Positions 47,560-60,044 are shown, numbered from the stretch's first letter. The stretch: 64,000 bases of DNA from Gigaspora margarita (GCA_009809945.1 WTPW01000627.1:257173-321172), one strand, 5' to 3'. Translations and numbers: made by a program. Notes: generated from the letters alone by a model not told the origin.

Positions 47560-48540
47560 AGGAAAACATGCTTGGCAAGTCCCAAGTAGAAAATAGTTAG
47601 CTTTCAATAGTATCACAAAATGGAGTCAGAATGGGTAGGCTAACTGGGAAAACTAGGATATACAGAGGGTTGGAGGACCTACCAGCCCAGCTGTCAGAGT
47701 TGTACCAGAGAAAAAGAACATGTGTTACAGAAGTATAGGAGACTATAAAGCATTCTAAAGCCTGGCTGACCAATTCTTTTAGGCAATCAAATTGGAAGTT
47801 TTAGAGAGTACCCAGAAATATGCTTAGGAAGACAAAGGAATGAGCACTGGGTTTAATGAACTTTGCAGAGCAGAATTAGATATTGGTAAAAGAAAAGGGT
47901 AACCCTGTCTTGCAATTGTTGGCCTCAGCTATAGTGACAATTACCAGAGCATAGATAATACCTGGGTGGAACAGAGGCCACCTTACCAAGTTCTCACTAA
48001 GGATAAAGTAGTCCTAAGGGAGGTAGAAAAGAATCTGGATCATGTTCTGGTAATACAAGATAGATTGGCAAATGGCAATGATCAAAGGGTTTAAAATAGG
48101 CAATGACTTGTATATGGGTTGCAGGTATGGTAGCTAGTGTAGAACCTTTAGATGGCTACTTAAATAGAGGGCATCTAAAGCGGGAGCAAATTCTTATGAT
48201 CACAGCCAATCAAATTACAGAATTTTGATGATTGCTGGCGAAGCAAAACAAGAAACAAAAATGAAAAACCTAAAAAATATAAAAAACAGCAGTCTAAACC
48301 TACCTCAGATAGGTTTAGTAAAAATATCAGAAAGGCAATTTTGCTTAGATATTATATCTAACCCCAAGACAAGATGATCCTAACCCTAAAATTAATTAAG
48401 AAAATTATTAAGAAATATAAGTTGCCTCTGCTTTAGACATCCTCTTAAATAGGCAACCAAAAGTTGCAGGTATGACTAGTTGTACTTTCATCAATGTACT
48501 ATATCAGGTAACCTCCATGCAAAAAGCCCAGGATCTATTA
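47560..48540 (+). repeat. Decayed retroelement-like repeat, relatives at 61.2 and 62.7-63.2 kb
   Basis: Diverged matches are 47580-47900 with 61200-61600 (GTACCAGAG.AAAAGAAC, CCAATTCTT) and 47840-48540 with the reverse complement of 62680-63250 (AGATATTGGT, GGGTTGCAGGTAT, TAGTTGTA). Short readable pieces such as YSDNYQSIDNTWVEQ appear in both copies but stops abound. A former coding element of unknown type is inferred. It interrupts a BTB-TLDc upstream spacer that resumes near 48730. Confidence 0.5.
48168..48443. mobile_element. TIR element, 276 bp, 9-bp duplication CTTAAATAG
   Basis: CTTAAATAG lies at 48159-48167 and 48444-48452. Ends AGGGCATCTAAAGCGGGAGC and, inverted, AGGATGTCTAAAGCAGAGGC pair. 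The related repeat at 62.7 kb lacks it (ACTTAAATTAG uninterrupted). A family member is at 56778-57074. Confidence 0.78.
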
Positions 48541-49440
48541 ATACTTAAATAAAACTATTACTTCCAAAGTGAGCACTTTAATTTGCAAAAAAAAAAAAAG
48601 TACAGTAGTCTGTTAGATTTTTTGATTCATTTAATGATTTATACCAAATATAACAAAAAATATATAAGCTTCAAGGATATTGTCTATCCCTTATTCTCTC
48701 AAAAAATTTTTTATTGTTATTATTTTTTTTTGTTATTATTTCTTTTTAGAGCCAATAAAGCTGTAATATGATTATAAACTAATTAGAAGTTCAATATATA
48801 TTTATGAACTAAATAAGTATACAATATTGTGATTCTGAAAATATTTATAACAGCCTGCAGTTGTTAGGCAAAACTTAAAGGTTTCATGCTGATAAAATAA
48901 AAAATTAGCATTAGAATCTCAAATGACTAAATACAAAAGTAACAAAAGGTTACAAAACTAATAAAAGATAGCAGAATGAACATTGATAAAAGTTGATAAA
49001 AAAAAACATGAAATTGATATAACAGTTACAGAACATGTACACATGATTGCTGTTACTTATAAATTAAATAAGTTGGCTTACCTCAATTTTGTGTATAAAT
49101 TTATGCAAAAAATTATTTAAATTTATGTTTTGTAAACATATACACATAACCCCTTTTTAAATTTTAAATATGTATTCTTTAGTATTTAATGATTTTTAAT
49201 TTACAGCCAAAGTATTTAATCTCTAGTAGTTTGAAGTTTATCTTTCTTTAAAGTTGGTCAATTCTTTACTATTTTCTTTAAGTCAAATAAGTGAGTTACT
49301 CTATATAATAATATAATTGGTTAAAATAATCTTTTAAAAATATAAAAAATTTCATTAAGCATATCTACCAATTTGTTTTGACCCTAAATTGGCCAATCAT
49401 AATTGAGAATTATTTGTTGTTAAAATTTATGCACATCTAA
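48541..49440. other. AT-rich spacer with duplicated BTB-TLDc flank
   Basis: 48735-49020 resembles 9310-9440 and 38770-38900 (AATAAAGCTGTAAT, TTGTTAGGC, GGTTTCATGCTGAT). The rest shows nothing recognisable. Confidence 0.5.
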
Positions 49441-49732
49441 AATGTGTGCCAGGTTGGTGGCACAGCAAAATTATTTAAAGTTAATTATTGTTAGAATAAG
49501 AGGTAGAGTTAGAAGTTAAAAAGAGCTTTTATAATTGCCTAACAAAAACTTTTTGTTAGAGCACTAAAGGTGGTTTCTTATACAGATTTTGATAAATAAA
49601 CAATTTTTGGCAATACAAACATTTGCTTTGAACTTTCCTGATCATGTTATATTACACCTAATCATGAAATCTAATTTGTGATAGGCAATATGTGCCACAG
49701 TTGTGTTACCAACCTGAACACATTTCAGAAAT
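49441..49732 (+). repeat. Dispersed ~300-bp repeat copy with TIR-like ends
   Basis: Left TGTGTGCCAGGTTGGTGGCA and inverted right TGTGTTCAGGTTGGTAACAC pair. The core ACTTTTTGTTAGAGCACTAA recurs at 54465 and, inverted and diverged, near 21400. No target duplication found. Confidence 0.6.
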
Positions 49733-50189
49733 GCAAAATTTATTACAAGGTGAGTTTTTACAAAAAGAGTCTTTTAATTGATGATCTGCTAGTCATTTGG
49801 TACATGATCATAGTGTAACATTATGGAAAAACATTTATATAATTGGCTAAGTTTTGTAAATATATCCATGATTTTCTGTGATAATTAGACAATCAAAATA
49901 CATAATACTTAAAAAGATTTATTGTTATTTTAATTTATCATAGTGCTAAAAAATAAAAAAAAAAGCTTATATAAAAGCTCACAACTAATAAATATGTACA
50001 AGAAAATTTATTACATATATATAGAATAGATAAATATAATAAAGTAAGTTAAATATAATTTTTATTACTAATAAACCCAAGCTCATTAAAGAATCTACAA
50101 GCTATAAACTACACTTTAATTTATAATTAACAAATTCAAATACTCTGAAAAACTGATCAAATTTAAATATTAAATCTGGGTCTTCTATT
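49733..50189. other. AT-rich spacer, nothing recognised
   Basis: No frame, RNA or repeat was recognised. Confidence 0.5.
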
Positions 50190-50400
50190 CTGAAATTAAG
50201 CTACCTTTTTTGGGCAAAAAATTATACAAATCGAACTTTTGATTTTTGGAAAAATTGAAAAATGTACTAATAAAAAGTTGTTTAAACACTACCAAATTTT
50301 TATTATAAGTGTATTTTGATGTTCTGAACAAGTTTATTTAATGGTACTTTTGAGGTTTACTTAGTAAAATTTAGACTTAATATGTAGCAACTGCTGATCT
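50190..50400. repeat. Relic of the 11.8-kb MITE family
   Basis: TGAAATTAAGCTACCTTTTT and TTTAGACTTAATATGTAGCA recall the ends and inner repeats of 11821-12372, in the same order but without an intact right end. Confidence 0.5.
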
Positions 50401-51224
50401 GCTTGTGAACAAAGTCACAAGGTGGTACATTATTGTGAGTCACCGGACTTTCTGTGTGATAGCAGATCACTAATGAAATAGTATTTTAGATAATCTGATG
50501 ATCTGCATCATTCTTTGTTCTTTGAATTTTCTGTTCGACATTGTGTCCAGCTCCGTCGCAGGAACAAGCCAGTTTTTTATCAAGAAGAAAGGAGAAATTT
50601 CAAGTCTTTAAGAAATTTTTATACTACTATATCACAGCTGAAAACTTTTAGAAAAAAAAAAACTTATTTTTATATGCACTCTTAAACCAAGGATTATTAT
50701 ACCAATATTGTGGAGCGAACTAGATCGTAAGTTTGAAGCTTCACAGATATTGGTGTTCTTATATAAGATACAAATTGGACTTGAACCAGAAACATGCCGT
50801 TAAAGTGAAGCTGTTTACCATGGTTCATTTTATGAACACCATGTTAAGGAATTTAGATCCTCGCGATAATTTTTGGGAGGAAAAGAAATAACTGATGCAC
50901 TTTGCAAGAACGCTATGCTGACTTCTTTGGATCTTGTATTGTGAACCTGAAGTAGGAGAAGCATTAGCGGATATGTATGCAAGTACATTATATTGATACT
51001 TTGAATACTTTGAATCTTGAAGACAATCGTTAAAGAGCAAGCAGGAAAAGCATCAGTTAAAGAACACTACATTGACTTCCCTGTATCTTAGTAAGAGTGA
51101 TCTTGGATCAGAGGGGAAAAGGCATTAGCTAAGGCACTTCGCAAGAATATATGGAGTAGAATCAATAATGATGCACCTTGCAAGAGTGCTCTAGATCTTG
51201 ATATTCATTTATAAGCGAAGCAGA
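50401..51224. other. Unassigned stretch upstream of the Sel1/kinase pseudogene
   Basis: Less AT-rich than average. Recurrent GCATTAGC and CACTTTGCAAGA words appear between 50880 and 51240. Not recognised as a gene. Confidence 0.4.
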
Positions 51225-52030
51225 GAAAAGCATTAGCCAAAAAAATTGGAGTTGAAAAGGATGGACATAAAGCATTATTTGTTATCAAAATCTGCAGACA
51301 TGGGTAATGCTATTGGAATAAAAGCTGTTGGTGTCTGTCATTATAAAGAAATTGGAGTTTGAAAGGACAGACACAAGGCATTTGTTTGTTACCATAAATC
51401 TGCTAATACGTGTAATGCTAAAGAGAAAGGAACATATAGGGTTGGATATTGTTATAAAGGTGAACGTAAGGCTTTTGGTTATCATCAAAATCTGCAAAAA
51501 TTATGCTCATGGAACAAATATGGTTGGATATGGTTATCTTGATGGAACTGGAGTTAAAAAGGAAAAAAAAGAAGCTGCCGATATGGGTCATGTTTAAGCA
51601 GATTTAGAGGTTGATTATTGTGATTGAAATGGAGTCAGAGTACTGAAAGATGTACAATGAGCAAATTATTGAAATAGGAAAGGTGGATTCGCGACTATAT
51701 ATTATGCATTTGAAGGTGCTATATAGTTGTGCTTCAGATCTTGAATCAATCCAGTCTCAAGATTTGATTCACCAAGATTTTTCATTCTGGGACTACCTTC
51801 ATATGTAGCACATGAAGTCTAAAAGGGTAAACCATTCATGCAAGCAGCTGATATCTACAGCTTTAGAGTCATAATGTCTGAGATGTCAAATTAGAGAAGT
51901 GCATTTGATGGTGAATCGGTCAACATTAGTTGAACATTTAGAAATTGGTCAGAGTAAAGGCCAGAGTTTGGTAAAGGAACATCTGATTGTTATGCGAGAT
52001 CAGCCAAGTAATATAGAGATTATGATTAAA
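51225..52030 (+). pseudogene. Sel1-repeat plus TKL-type kinase pseudogene
   Basis: Between 51245 and 51600, pieces of Sel1-like repeats are readable in shifting frames: IGVEKDGHKA, a YQKSADMGNA-like stretch, GTYRVGYCYKGERKAFGYH and ADMGHV. Around 51669-51710 a kinase glycine loop (GGFATIYYA, one base out of frame) follows. From about 51780 to 51900 come C-lobe words LPSYVAHEV, KGKPFMQAADIYSFRVIMSEMS with stops, and near 51975 a KGTSDCYARSAK-like tail. Sel1 and TKL-type kinase combinations are common in Glomeromycotina. Numerous stops and a lost middle of the kinase show a dead copy. Confidence 0.75.
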
Positions 52031-52279
52031 GAATAAATAACCCACAGCAACTATTATTGGCACTAAAATTGGCTATTGGCTTGATAGCGAATTTAAGAAA
52101 TGATTCTTGGAAGCCAATAAAATTAAACATGATATTAATACAAAAACATCCAAATTACAGTAAATGAAGGATACGAGTTGAAAGGGATGAAAAGAAAGTA
52201 TCTAGATATTATAAAAAATCAGCAGAGATAGGAAATAAGAATGAAATGAATATTTTGGATATAAATAGACATACAAGCG

Positions 52280-53065
52280 CAGATATCTGTATGTGTATGA
52301 GTAAGACAGGTGTAAACACCTCATACCATATTTGAATTATAGGCTAAGAGACGAACTGTATGTTCATGTAAGGGTAAAAATAAGGTATACAGACATATAT
52401 GTTTATGTGTATATGTTTGTGTGTATAAGTGGAGTGGGTGTGTACACCCCACACTGCTCACAGATTAAAGGGAAAAAATTAGAAAGAAAATGAACACACA
52501 AGTTCATGTAGAAGGTCAAGCGAGGCATATAAATGCATAGGTCATGTATGGGTATGAGTAAGGTGAGTTTGAACACCCCACACCGTCTTTAAATTATGGT
52601 AAATGGTAAATAATATACGGATTTGAAGCGGGTGTGTACACCCCATACCACTCTTAAGAAATGGTGACTTATATAGTATACCGAACAGGCATTTGTAGAA
52701 AAAAAAGAGAAGGGATAAGAAAGGAAGAAAAAAAAACCCCTCTGAGAAGAAAACGAGCATGCATGTGTATAGAGGTAAAAAATGCATATGCTTGTGTGTG
52801 GGTATAAGTGAGGCAGGTGTGAACACCCCATACCGCCAAAAATTACTGTTAAGGGAAATGATAGATAGATTAAAGCAGCTGTATATACCCTACACTGCTC
52901 CTAGATAAGGGTAACTTATATAGTATACCGGAAAAAAAAAGTAGAAAGAGAAAAAGAAGGAAACCAAAGAAATTGAACATACACATTCGTATAGGGGAAA
53001 TAAGCAAGACATATGAATGCATATGTTCATGTGTGAATATGAGTAGGGTGAGTGGGAACACTTCA
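52280..53065. repeat. Degenerate tandem array with GGTGTGNACACCCCA word
   Basis: At least six units of roughly 100-140 bp carry GGTGTGTACACCCCA-type words (near 52315, 52437, 52573, 52631, 52816, 52885 and 53050), each preceded by GTATGAGTAAGG-like or GAAGCGGG-like DNA. GTGTGTACAC is itself palindromic. Open frames on the minus strand here reflect the repeat. Confidence 0.75.
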
Positions 53066-53529
53066 CAAAGTAAAAATCTTTAGGATTCTAATCATTTTTG
53101 ATTATTTTCTATAGTGAATATTCATGCTTTTTGAAACCAATAGTAAAAAAAATATGTATTTTTATTGTGAAATACTATGTTCTCAAAAAGTAATTTAAAG
53201 TGTATAAATAAGTTAATCAAGTAATTGATTTGTATTAACCAATTAGATGAAGGTCCTCACATAAAGTATAATATGATGCAAATTACTATATAAATCACTT
53301 ATAGGCAAATTGCTATAATCATCCAAGAAAAACTATTTTTTTACTATATTAACAAGTCTTGTCGATTAATTGAAAATTGTAAAGCTCATTAAAATGCATT
53401 TAATAGTAGTTAGATTAAGAAAACAGCCTAGTAAATACAGAGATATTTTCAAAAAATGATTGACTGACTATATAAAATTTTTATAAAAAAATATTAATGC
53501 AATTAGTGGCATTTTACACTTCCTATCTT
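53066..53529. other. AT-rich spacer, nothing recognised
   Basis: No gene, RNA or clear repeat. Confidence 0.5.
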
Positions 53530-54065
53530 ATTTTGTTTTTATTTTTTAAATTATAGTAAATTAAAAAAATCTAATCTTTAACCAAAGTTTTTAGATTCTA
53601 TATAGTGCAAAATAAAAAATCAACTTTGTATAGCGTAATCTTAAACGAAATTATTCTATTAATTTACAGTAAATAAAAAAAAATAAAAATAATAAATAAA
53701 AAATCTAATCAACTGACCAAAGTTTTTAAATTCTATATAATGCAAAATAAAATCAACATTAAAATCAACTTTGTGTAGTCTAAATAAAAAATTAACTTTG
53801 TATAGTCTAATTTTAAATGTAAATATTTATTAATTTACAATAAATTAAAAAAAATCAAACTACTAGCTGAAGTTTTCAGGTTTCATATAATGCAAAACAA
53901 ATAATCAACTTTGTATGACCTAATCTTAGATGAATATTATTCTATAAATTTATAGTAAATTAAAAAAAATGCAACTAACTAATCCAAGTTTTTAGATCTC
54001 ATGTAATGTAAAATTAATAATCAACTTTGCATGGTCTAATTTTAGTTATAAATATTATTTTTTTT
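53530..54065 (+). repeat. Tandem array 1, monomer about 110-120 bp
   Basis: About five units share CCAAGTTTTTAGATTCTAT, TATAATGCAAAATAAAAAAT, CAACTTTGTATAGTCTAAT and ATTTACAGTAAATTAAAAAA. The ATNAACTTTGTATAGTCTAA word equals the inverted end of the Harbinger-like MITE at 28699-28949. Other arrays lie at 55155-55935 and 61865-62578. Confidence 0.85.
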
Positions 54066-54369
54066 AATTTTAAAAATACTTTAATTCACCTGTAGTGATC
54101 ATCACCAGTAATCTACAATGCATAACAATATAAACAAAACAAATAGTTTATATTAAATAAAAATTAATTGCCAATTCGCCTAAGAAGAATAGAATTCCAT
54201 ATAAACAAATTACTATGCATTTTATATAGTTTGGAAATTTTCTTTTCCTCTATAGCTAAATATTTTTTTTATGAAAAAACTAAATTTACCCTTAGGGTTT
54301 GCTACCCAGTTACACAAACTACAAAATGTTTATTTATAAGGTCAAATACCCACTATGTTATAGAATTAA

Positions 54370-55125
54370 ATTTTTGTATTTGTTAGTTTAGAGTTAGGGT
54401 AAGCACCAAAATTAGGGTTAGAGTTTGGCAGTTATATAGTAAAATCGCTTAAAGAAAACTTTTTGTTAGAGCACGAAAGGTGTTTTTCTATGCAAATTTT
54501 GAGCAATAAGCAATTTTTAATAAAATGAATGTTTTTTGCAATTTTGGATCGTGTTACGTTACACAAGATCCTAAAATCTAATTGGTTTTTGCTGTGGGTG
54601 GGTATATACCCACCAGGTACAAATAAAAATTCTTTTTTTTTATTATGCTAATATATTTTGAATTACTAAATAAAAATGTGAAAAGATGTTTTTATATATA
54701 ATATTAAAATATTAAAATTGATCAAGTAGATTATAAAATATTTAAAGTTTAAAATTCACAACAAAATAAATTTTTATATGTTTAGAGGAAAAAAGATTTC
54801 AAAACTATATAAAATACATAGTAATTTGCGCTATAGTAACTATATAATAATACTATTATTCTTATGTCGATTGCTAATTAAATCCTTTTAATATTAGGGT
54901 AAGGGTAAAGGTTAGAGATTAGAACAGGGCTTTATATATAGTAAAATTTAGGAAGGAATTTTTTTTTGCATAAAAAAAAGTAGTTTCATAGACAAAATTT
55001 TAGGTTAGAAGCAATTTTAGCAATTTTTAAAATTTTTTTGTTTTTGTTACACAAATTAATCTACATGTTATACCTAATCCTGAATTTTAATTGGCAAATT
55101 GACTGTCGGTAATGATCACTAGTGG
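54370..55125 (+). repeat. Two diverged copies of the dispersed ~300-bp repeat
   Basis: 54370-54625 carries ACTTTTTGTTAGAGCACGAA as in 49.5 kb. 54880-55125 carries AGGAAGGAATTTTTTTTTGC and AGTAGTTTCATAGACAAAAT as in 33.3 kb. Both have a GTTAG/TTAGGG-like stretch at the start. No coding signal. Confidence 0.6.
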
Positions 55126-55152
55126 TGATAAATAGTAAACCTCTTTTAATTT

Positions 55153-55154
<2 letters not shown>

Positions 55155-55214
<60 letters not shown>

Positions 55215-55935
55215 AACCTATTAAGTAAGTTTTCAAATTTCATATAATGCAAAATATAAATAAATTAGTGTAACTAATCTTAGATGTAAATATTATTTTA
55301 TTAATTTATAGTAAATTAAAAAAAAGTACTAACTGATCCAAGTTTTCATATTCTATATAATACAAAATAAATAATTAACTTTGAGTGGTCTAATCTTAGA
55401 CATAAACATTATTCTATTAATTTACAGTAAATTAAAAATATATATATATATATCTTATTTACTGACCAAAGTTTTCAGATTCTATAATGCAAAATAAAAA
55501 TCAAATTAGTATAATTTAATTTTAGATATAAGTATTATTTTATTAATTTATAGTAAATTAAAAAAAAATTTAACCAAGTAACTAAGGTTATCAGATTCCA
55601 TATAATGCAAACTGAAAATCAACTTTGTGTAGCCTAAATAAAAAATTAATTTTGTATGGTCTAATTTTAAATATGAATATTCATTAATTTACAATAAATT
55701 AAAAAAAATTGGATTAACTAACTGAAGTTTTTAGATTTCATATAATGCAAAATGAAAAATTAACTTTGTATAGTCTAATTTCTAATATGAACATTATTTT
55801 ATTAATTTCAAGTAAATTAAAAAAATATAACTAACTAATTCAAGTTTTCAGATTTCATATAATGCAAAATAAATAATAAACTCTAATTTTAGAAGTGAAT
55901 ATTATTTTATTAATTTATTGTAAATTAAAAAAAAA
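55155..55935 (+). repeat. Tandem array 2, same monomer, with 51-base poly-A
   Basis: About seven units of the monomer of array 1, beginning with a run of 51 A at 55162-55212. Units differ by many substitutions, so the array is old. Confidence 0.85.
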
Positions 55936-55953
55936 AAATCAAAGTGTAGTATA

Positions 55954-56137
55954 GAGTTAACACCTCTATCTGGATTTATATATCCAGATATATACTATGT
56001 CATGTAATATAATGTGACATAATGTTTTATATCTGGATATAAATAAATCTGGATTTAAATTTATATCCAGATATATACTATGATAAAACTGGATTGATCC
56101 GGATATAAAAACTATATCCAGATAGAGGAATTAACTC
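55954..56137. mobile_element. Palindromic TA-flanked MITE, 184 bp
   Basis: GAGTTAACACCTCTATCTGG and inverted right GAGTTAATTCCTCTATCTGG lie between TA dinucleotides. TATCCAGATATA words recur inside, giving several alternative hairpins. Confidence 0.8.
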
Positions 56138-56144
56138 TAGTATA

Positions 56145-56225
56145 GCAACATAGTGTAGTTAGTTTGTGGTCACCCCAAGTACTTGCAACTAAAAGGTATA
56201 TGGTTTAAATCCTACTAGAGACATT
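56145..56225 (+). repeat. tRNA-derived SINE-like head
   Basis: TAGTGTAGTTAGTTTGTGG resembles a pol III A box region and GGTTTAAATCC a B box, about 40 bp apart, with GTCACCCCAAG between. It is followed by CATTTC and an A run. A relative lies inverted at 63930-64000. Base pairing of a functional tRNA is not maintained, so a tRNA gene is not called. Confidence 0.5.
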
Positions 56226-56350
56226 TCAAAAAAAAATATCTATGTATTATAATAACTGTTATCTAAAATTTTTTTAAACGGATATTGATCAATATATAAT
56301 AGTTAATTCATGATCCATATGCCAAACAGTGATAATCTATAGTAATATAT

Positions 56351-56762
56351 AGGAAAAGCAATTATTGTTTATCAAATTTCTGGAATCTGACACTGTCAGA
56401 GCAATAACAATTTTTTTACTAAGCTAACCTTACTTCTCCACTAATTGAAGGTTGTAGAGCACATTTTTGTGATTCTAATAGTGATAAAATTATTAAAATT
56501 GGACCAGTAGATCACGACCATATAGAGTTTCTATGTAAACAATAATATTGTTTACATAGAAACTTATATGGTCATGAAGTGTTTTTTAATGATATCTTGT
56601 GATCTACTAGTCCAATTTTAATGATTTTACCACTATTAGAATCGCAAAAATGTGCTCTACAACCTCAATTAGTGGAGAAGTAAGGTTAGCTTAGTAAAAA
56701 AATATTATTGCTCTGACAGTGCCAGATTTCAGAAATTTGATAAACAATAATTAGTTTTTCCT
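56351..56762. mobile_element. Fold-back element, about 412 bp
   Basis: Arms of about 200 bp are inverted around CAATAATATTGTTTACATAG, with words CTGTCAGAGCAATAA, CTAAGCTAACCTTACTTCTC and TGCTCTACAACC on each side. The inner arm (CTAAGCTAACCT then GACCAGTAGATCACG) is a diverged match to the fold-back at 43.3-44.0 kb (CTAAGTTAACCT, GTCCAGTAGAACC). No clear target duplication. Confidence 0.8.
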
Positions 56763-56777
56763 AATTTTACTATATAT

Positions 56778-57074
56778 AGGGGTCGTCTAAAGCCATGTAC
56801 ACATGTAACATTTTTGTGTAAATTAACCAACCAGAGTCGCAAATTTTTGTTTACACAGATCAGCCCGAAGAAGATAAAAAACAAAAAAAATGCAAAAACA
56901 TAAAAACAGCAGTTCAAACCTGTCTTGGGCCATTAATAAAAAATGCAGGGAAAGCAATTTTACCTATATATTTGTTCTAACTCTAATTCTGACCCTGATG
57001 CTAAACAGGCTCTAACTCTAATTTTAACTAAATTTTTAAAAAATCATGTGGGTACATGACTTTAGCCATCCCCT
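56778..57074. mobile_element. TIR element, 297 bp, related to that at 48.2 kb
   Basis: Left AGGGGTCGTCTAAAGCCATG and inverted right AGGGGATGGCTAAAGTCATG pair; flanks share ATATAT. The interior AAAAACAGCAGTTCAAACCT matches AAAAACAGCAGTCTAAACCT of the 48.2-kb element. Confidence 0.72.
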
Positions 57075-58702
57075 ATATATGGTAATATATGCAGCCGCTG
57101 TTTAGTATACAGATCACGAATTAATTATTTTATATTGATTAAAAAAATAGCATTATATATCGATTAAATTGTTAAAATTAATATATATCTATAATTAAAA
57201 TATATCATTTTCTATATAAATTGTTATATATCTATAAATTGATTATAATTATAATTATTTGGATCAATATATAATGATTAACAGATCTTTAATGATTGCA
57301 TAGTCTAGATATTTTTTGTAACTATTATTTAACTTTATGTATTACAATCTATTAGTAAATTTATATATGTGAAATATTTCAAAAGACCTTGTACACTACA
57401 AGATAAGTACAATATATTTCAAAATATTTTAGGTCTAATATTTTTAAAATATTTCAAATTCTTTTGAAATATTTTAGAACTAAAAAACCAAGCTAGAATA
57501 GTAGATCTGTAGCCTAGAACATACCACGAGTGTGTTTGACTAATATTTTCAAAATATTTCAATAATAGTATTACAAGATCAGATTAGACTTTGTTTATTT
57601 TTTTTGTTTATAATTTAGATCTTCTATTAATTTTACATTGTTTTTCATTTTTATTTTGTTTTTTTTTGGCTTCATTTTATTTTTTTAGTTTTGTTTTGTT
57701 TTTTCAATTTTTTTTTATTTATTATTTTTTAATTATTTTTTATTTTATTTCTACATTTACAAAACACTACCTCTAACTTCTCTAGCACTTTGCAAGAAAT
57801 CCAATGACTTTTTAGTACATTGTGCAAACCAACTTAGCCTTCTGACACTTTGCAAGAACATACAACTGATTTTTCTAGCAATTTATAAAATTTTAAAAAT
57901 GCCTTTTTAGAAAAATAAAAATTTAGTTAGTGCTTTATTTATTTTTCATTTGATATTTTTCATTTTTTTTTGTTTTTGTTTTTGTTTTTTATTTATTTTT
58001 TTTATTAATTTATTTTATTTTAGCACTTAGTGAAAAAAATAATCTAGGCTTTTTCAATACTTTGCAAGCAAACCCAGATTTTTTTAGCACTTTGCAAGAA
58101 TATATACAACTTGATTTTGGCAATTTCTATTACAAACACTTGCTTTAGAGATATGAAGATTTGGGGTTATTTTTTTTATTCAGTTTACTTATATTTTCAT
58201 TTTTTTTGTTTGTTTTCTTTTTACTTATTTCTTTAATTTTTATTTTTTTTTATTTATTATAGCACTTTGCAAAAACCTTGATTTTAACAATTTCTGAATT
58301 GCAAAAATATAACTCTTACTTTAGAAAAATAGAGATTTGGGGGCTTTGTTTATTTTTTTTATTTAGTTTGCTTATATTTTTGTTTTTTGTTTTTCTCTTT
58401 TTTTTTATTTATTTTTTATTAATTTTATTTTATTTTATTTATTTCTAACTTTTTTTAGATTTTTGCAAAAAAACAAACCAACTTTTTGAGCACTTTACAA
58501 AAATGCCAACTTTAACTTTTCTGGCACTTTGCAAGAATAGTGAATATGAGTGAATATGATAGTAAAACAAAAAAGGAAATAATAACTAACTGCAAAATAA
58601 AAAAATAAGTTTGTTGGGCTAGTATTTTTATAGAATTAGATTAACAAAGTGTGAAAGTTGTTTAAAATATTATTTTTTTATAAAGAATATATAATAATAT
58701 AT

Positions 58703-59428
58703 GGGTATTGCTATTTACACCATGGTTTTTGCTATTTGCACTATGGATTTTGTGTAACATTAGATTATTAACCAACCTTTTCTATTTGCACCATGGTAAT
58801 ATATATTGCACCAATAAAAACTCTTTATTTTTTATAGATTAACAATATATAAAAAAGATTTTTTGCAAATTTTGTATAACCTTAGGCTTTTTAATGTTGC
58901 ACCAATAAAAACTCACCTTTTTTTGTAGATTAACAACATGTAGGGTGCAGGATAAGTTTTTCGCAATTTTTGTATAACTTTGGGACTGGTTAGAATATTC
59001 TAATAGGGCCTGCTAATCTAATTTTATACTGTGGGCCAACCCTAACCCTAATTATATAATGCGGGCCAACCCTTACCCTAATTTCTTAAGGCCTTAACAT
59101 AATGCGGGCCAGAATTTTGCAATTTTGTATAACCTTGGGCTATTTTCATATTGCACCAGTAAAAACTCGCATTTTTTGTAAATTAACAACATGTAGGGGT
59201 GCAGAATAAGATTTTCACAATTTTTGTGTAACCTTAGACCGTTTTAATGTTGCACCAATAAAACCTCACCTTTTTTTGTAGATTAACATGTAGAGGTGCA
59301 AAATAAGATTTTTTCAAATGTTCATATAACTATACCATGGTGCAAATAGAAAAGGTTGATTAATGATCTACTGTTACACAAAATTCATGGTACAAATAGC
59401 AAAAACCATGGTGTAAATAGCAGTATCC
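58703..59428. mobile_element. Long-TIR element, 726 bp
   Basis: Inverted ends of about 97 bp with about nine mismatches start GGGTATTGCTATTTACACCA. TAATATAT flanks both sides, though the region is low complexity. Internal tandem words TTGCACCAATAAAAACTC and GTAGATTAACAACATGTAGG recur three times. The empty site is visible in copy 1 near 31370. Confidence 0.78.
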
Positions 59429-59484
59429 TAATATATAATAAAGTATATAATATTGATTAAAAATATATATTTAGTTTAAAATAT

Positions 59485-60044
59485 CCCTTAAATAGTAAGC
59501 AATTGCAGGCAAATTTGCCTGCAATTTTTTCTATAAATATTTCTTTGATTTAGATTTTTAAATATTTAAAATATTTAAATAAAATTTTATAAAATAATAT
59601 TTGAAAATAAAGATTATATTTTTGCTATATTTGTATTTAAATTATAAGAAAATAAATTGTAGTTGCTTATAAGCACAAAATATACAAATTTCAAAAAAAA
59701 ATTTTTAATTAAAAAAATATTTTAAAACTTTTTGGTGAACTCTTTAAATATTAATTTTAGATCTATTGTTCTTAATACAACTTTTTAGATTATATAAAGG
59801 ATTACAATTTTCATTATTACAAGTTTTATAATTTACTTGTAAGTTCTACAAACTTTGAACTTTAATTAATTAAAAGTTATTTAATAAAATTAAAAAAATT
59901 TTATAATTAAGTTAATAAAATAAATTTCAAATAAAATTTTATATTAAATAACAAATTTCTAAATTATTTATTTTTGTTTTATTTAGAAAAACCTTAAATA
60001 TTTTTAAAATTGTAGGCAAATTTGCCTGCAAGACCTTTTAAGGG
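59485..60044. mobile_element. TIR element, 560 bp, with GCAGGCAAATTTGCCTGC hairpin
   Basis: Ends CCCTTAAATAG...GCAGGCAAATTTGCCTGC on the left and CCCTTAAAAGGTCTTGCAGG inverted on the right, flanked by ATAT. GCAGGCAAATTTGCCTGC is a perfect palindrome near each end. Copy 1 near 31430 lacks it. Confidence 0.68.

Noticed and set aside
52542-53061. Minus-strand frames of 60-95 codons
   Set aside because: They fall in the tandem array and repeat its pattern.
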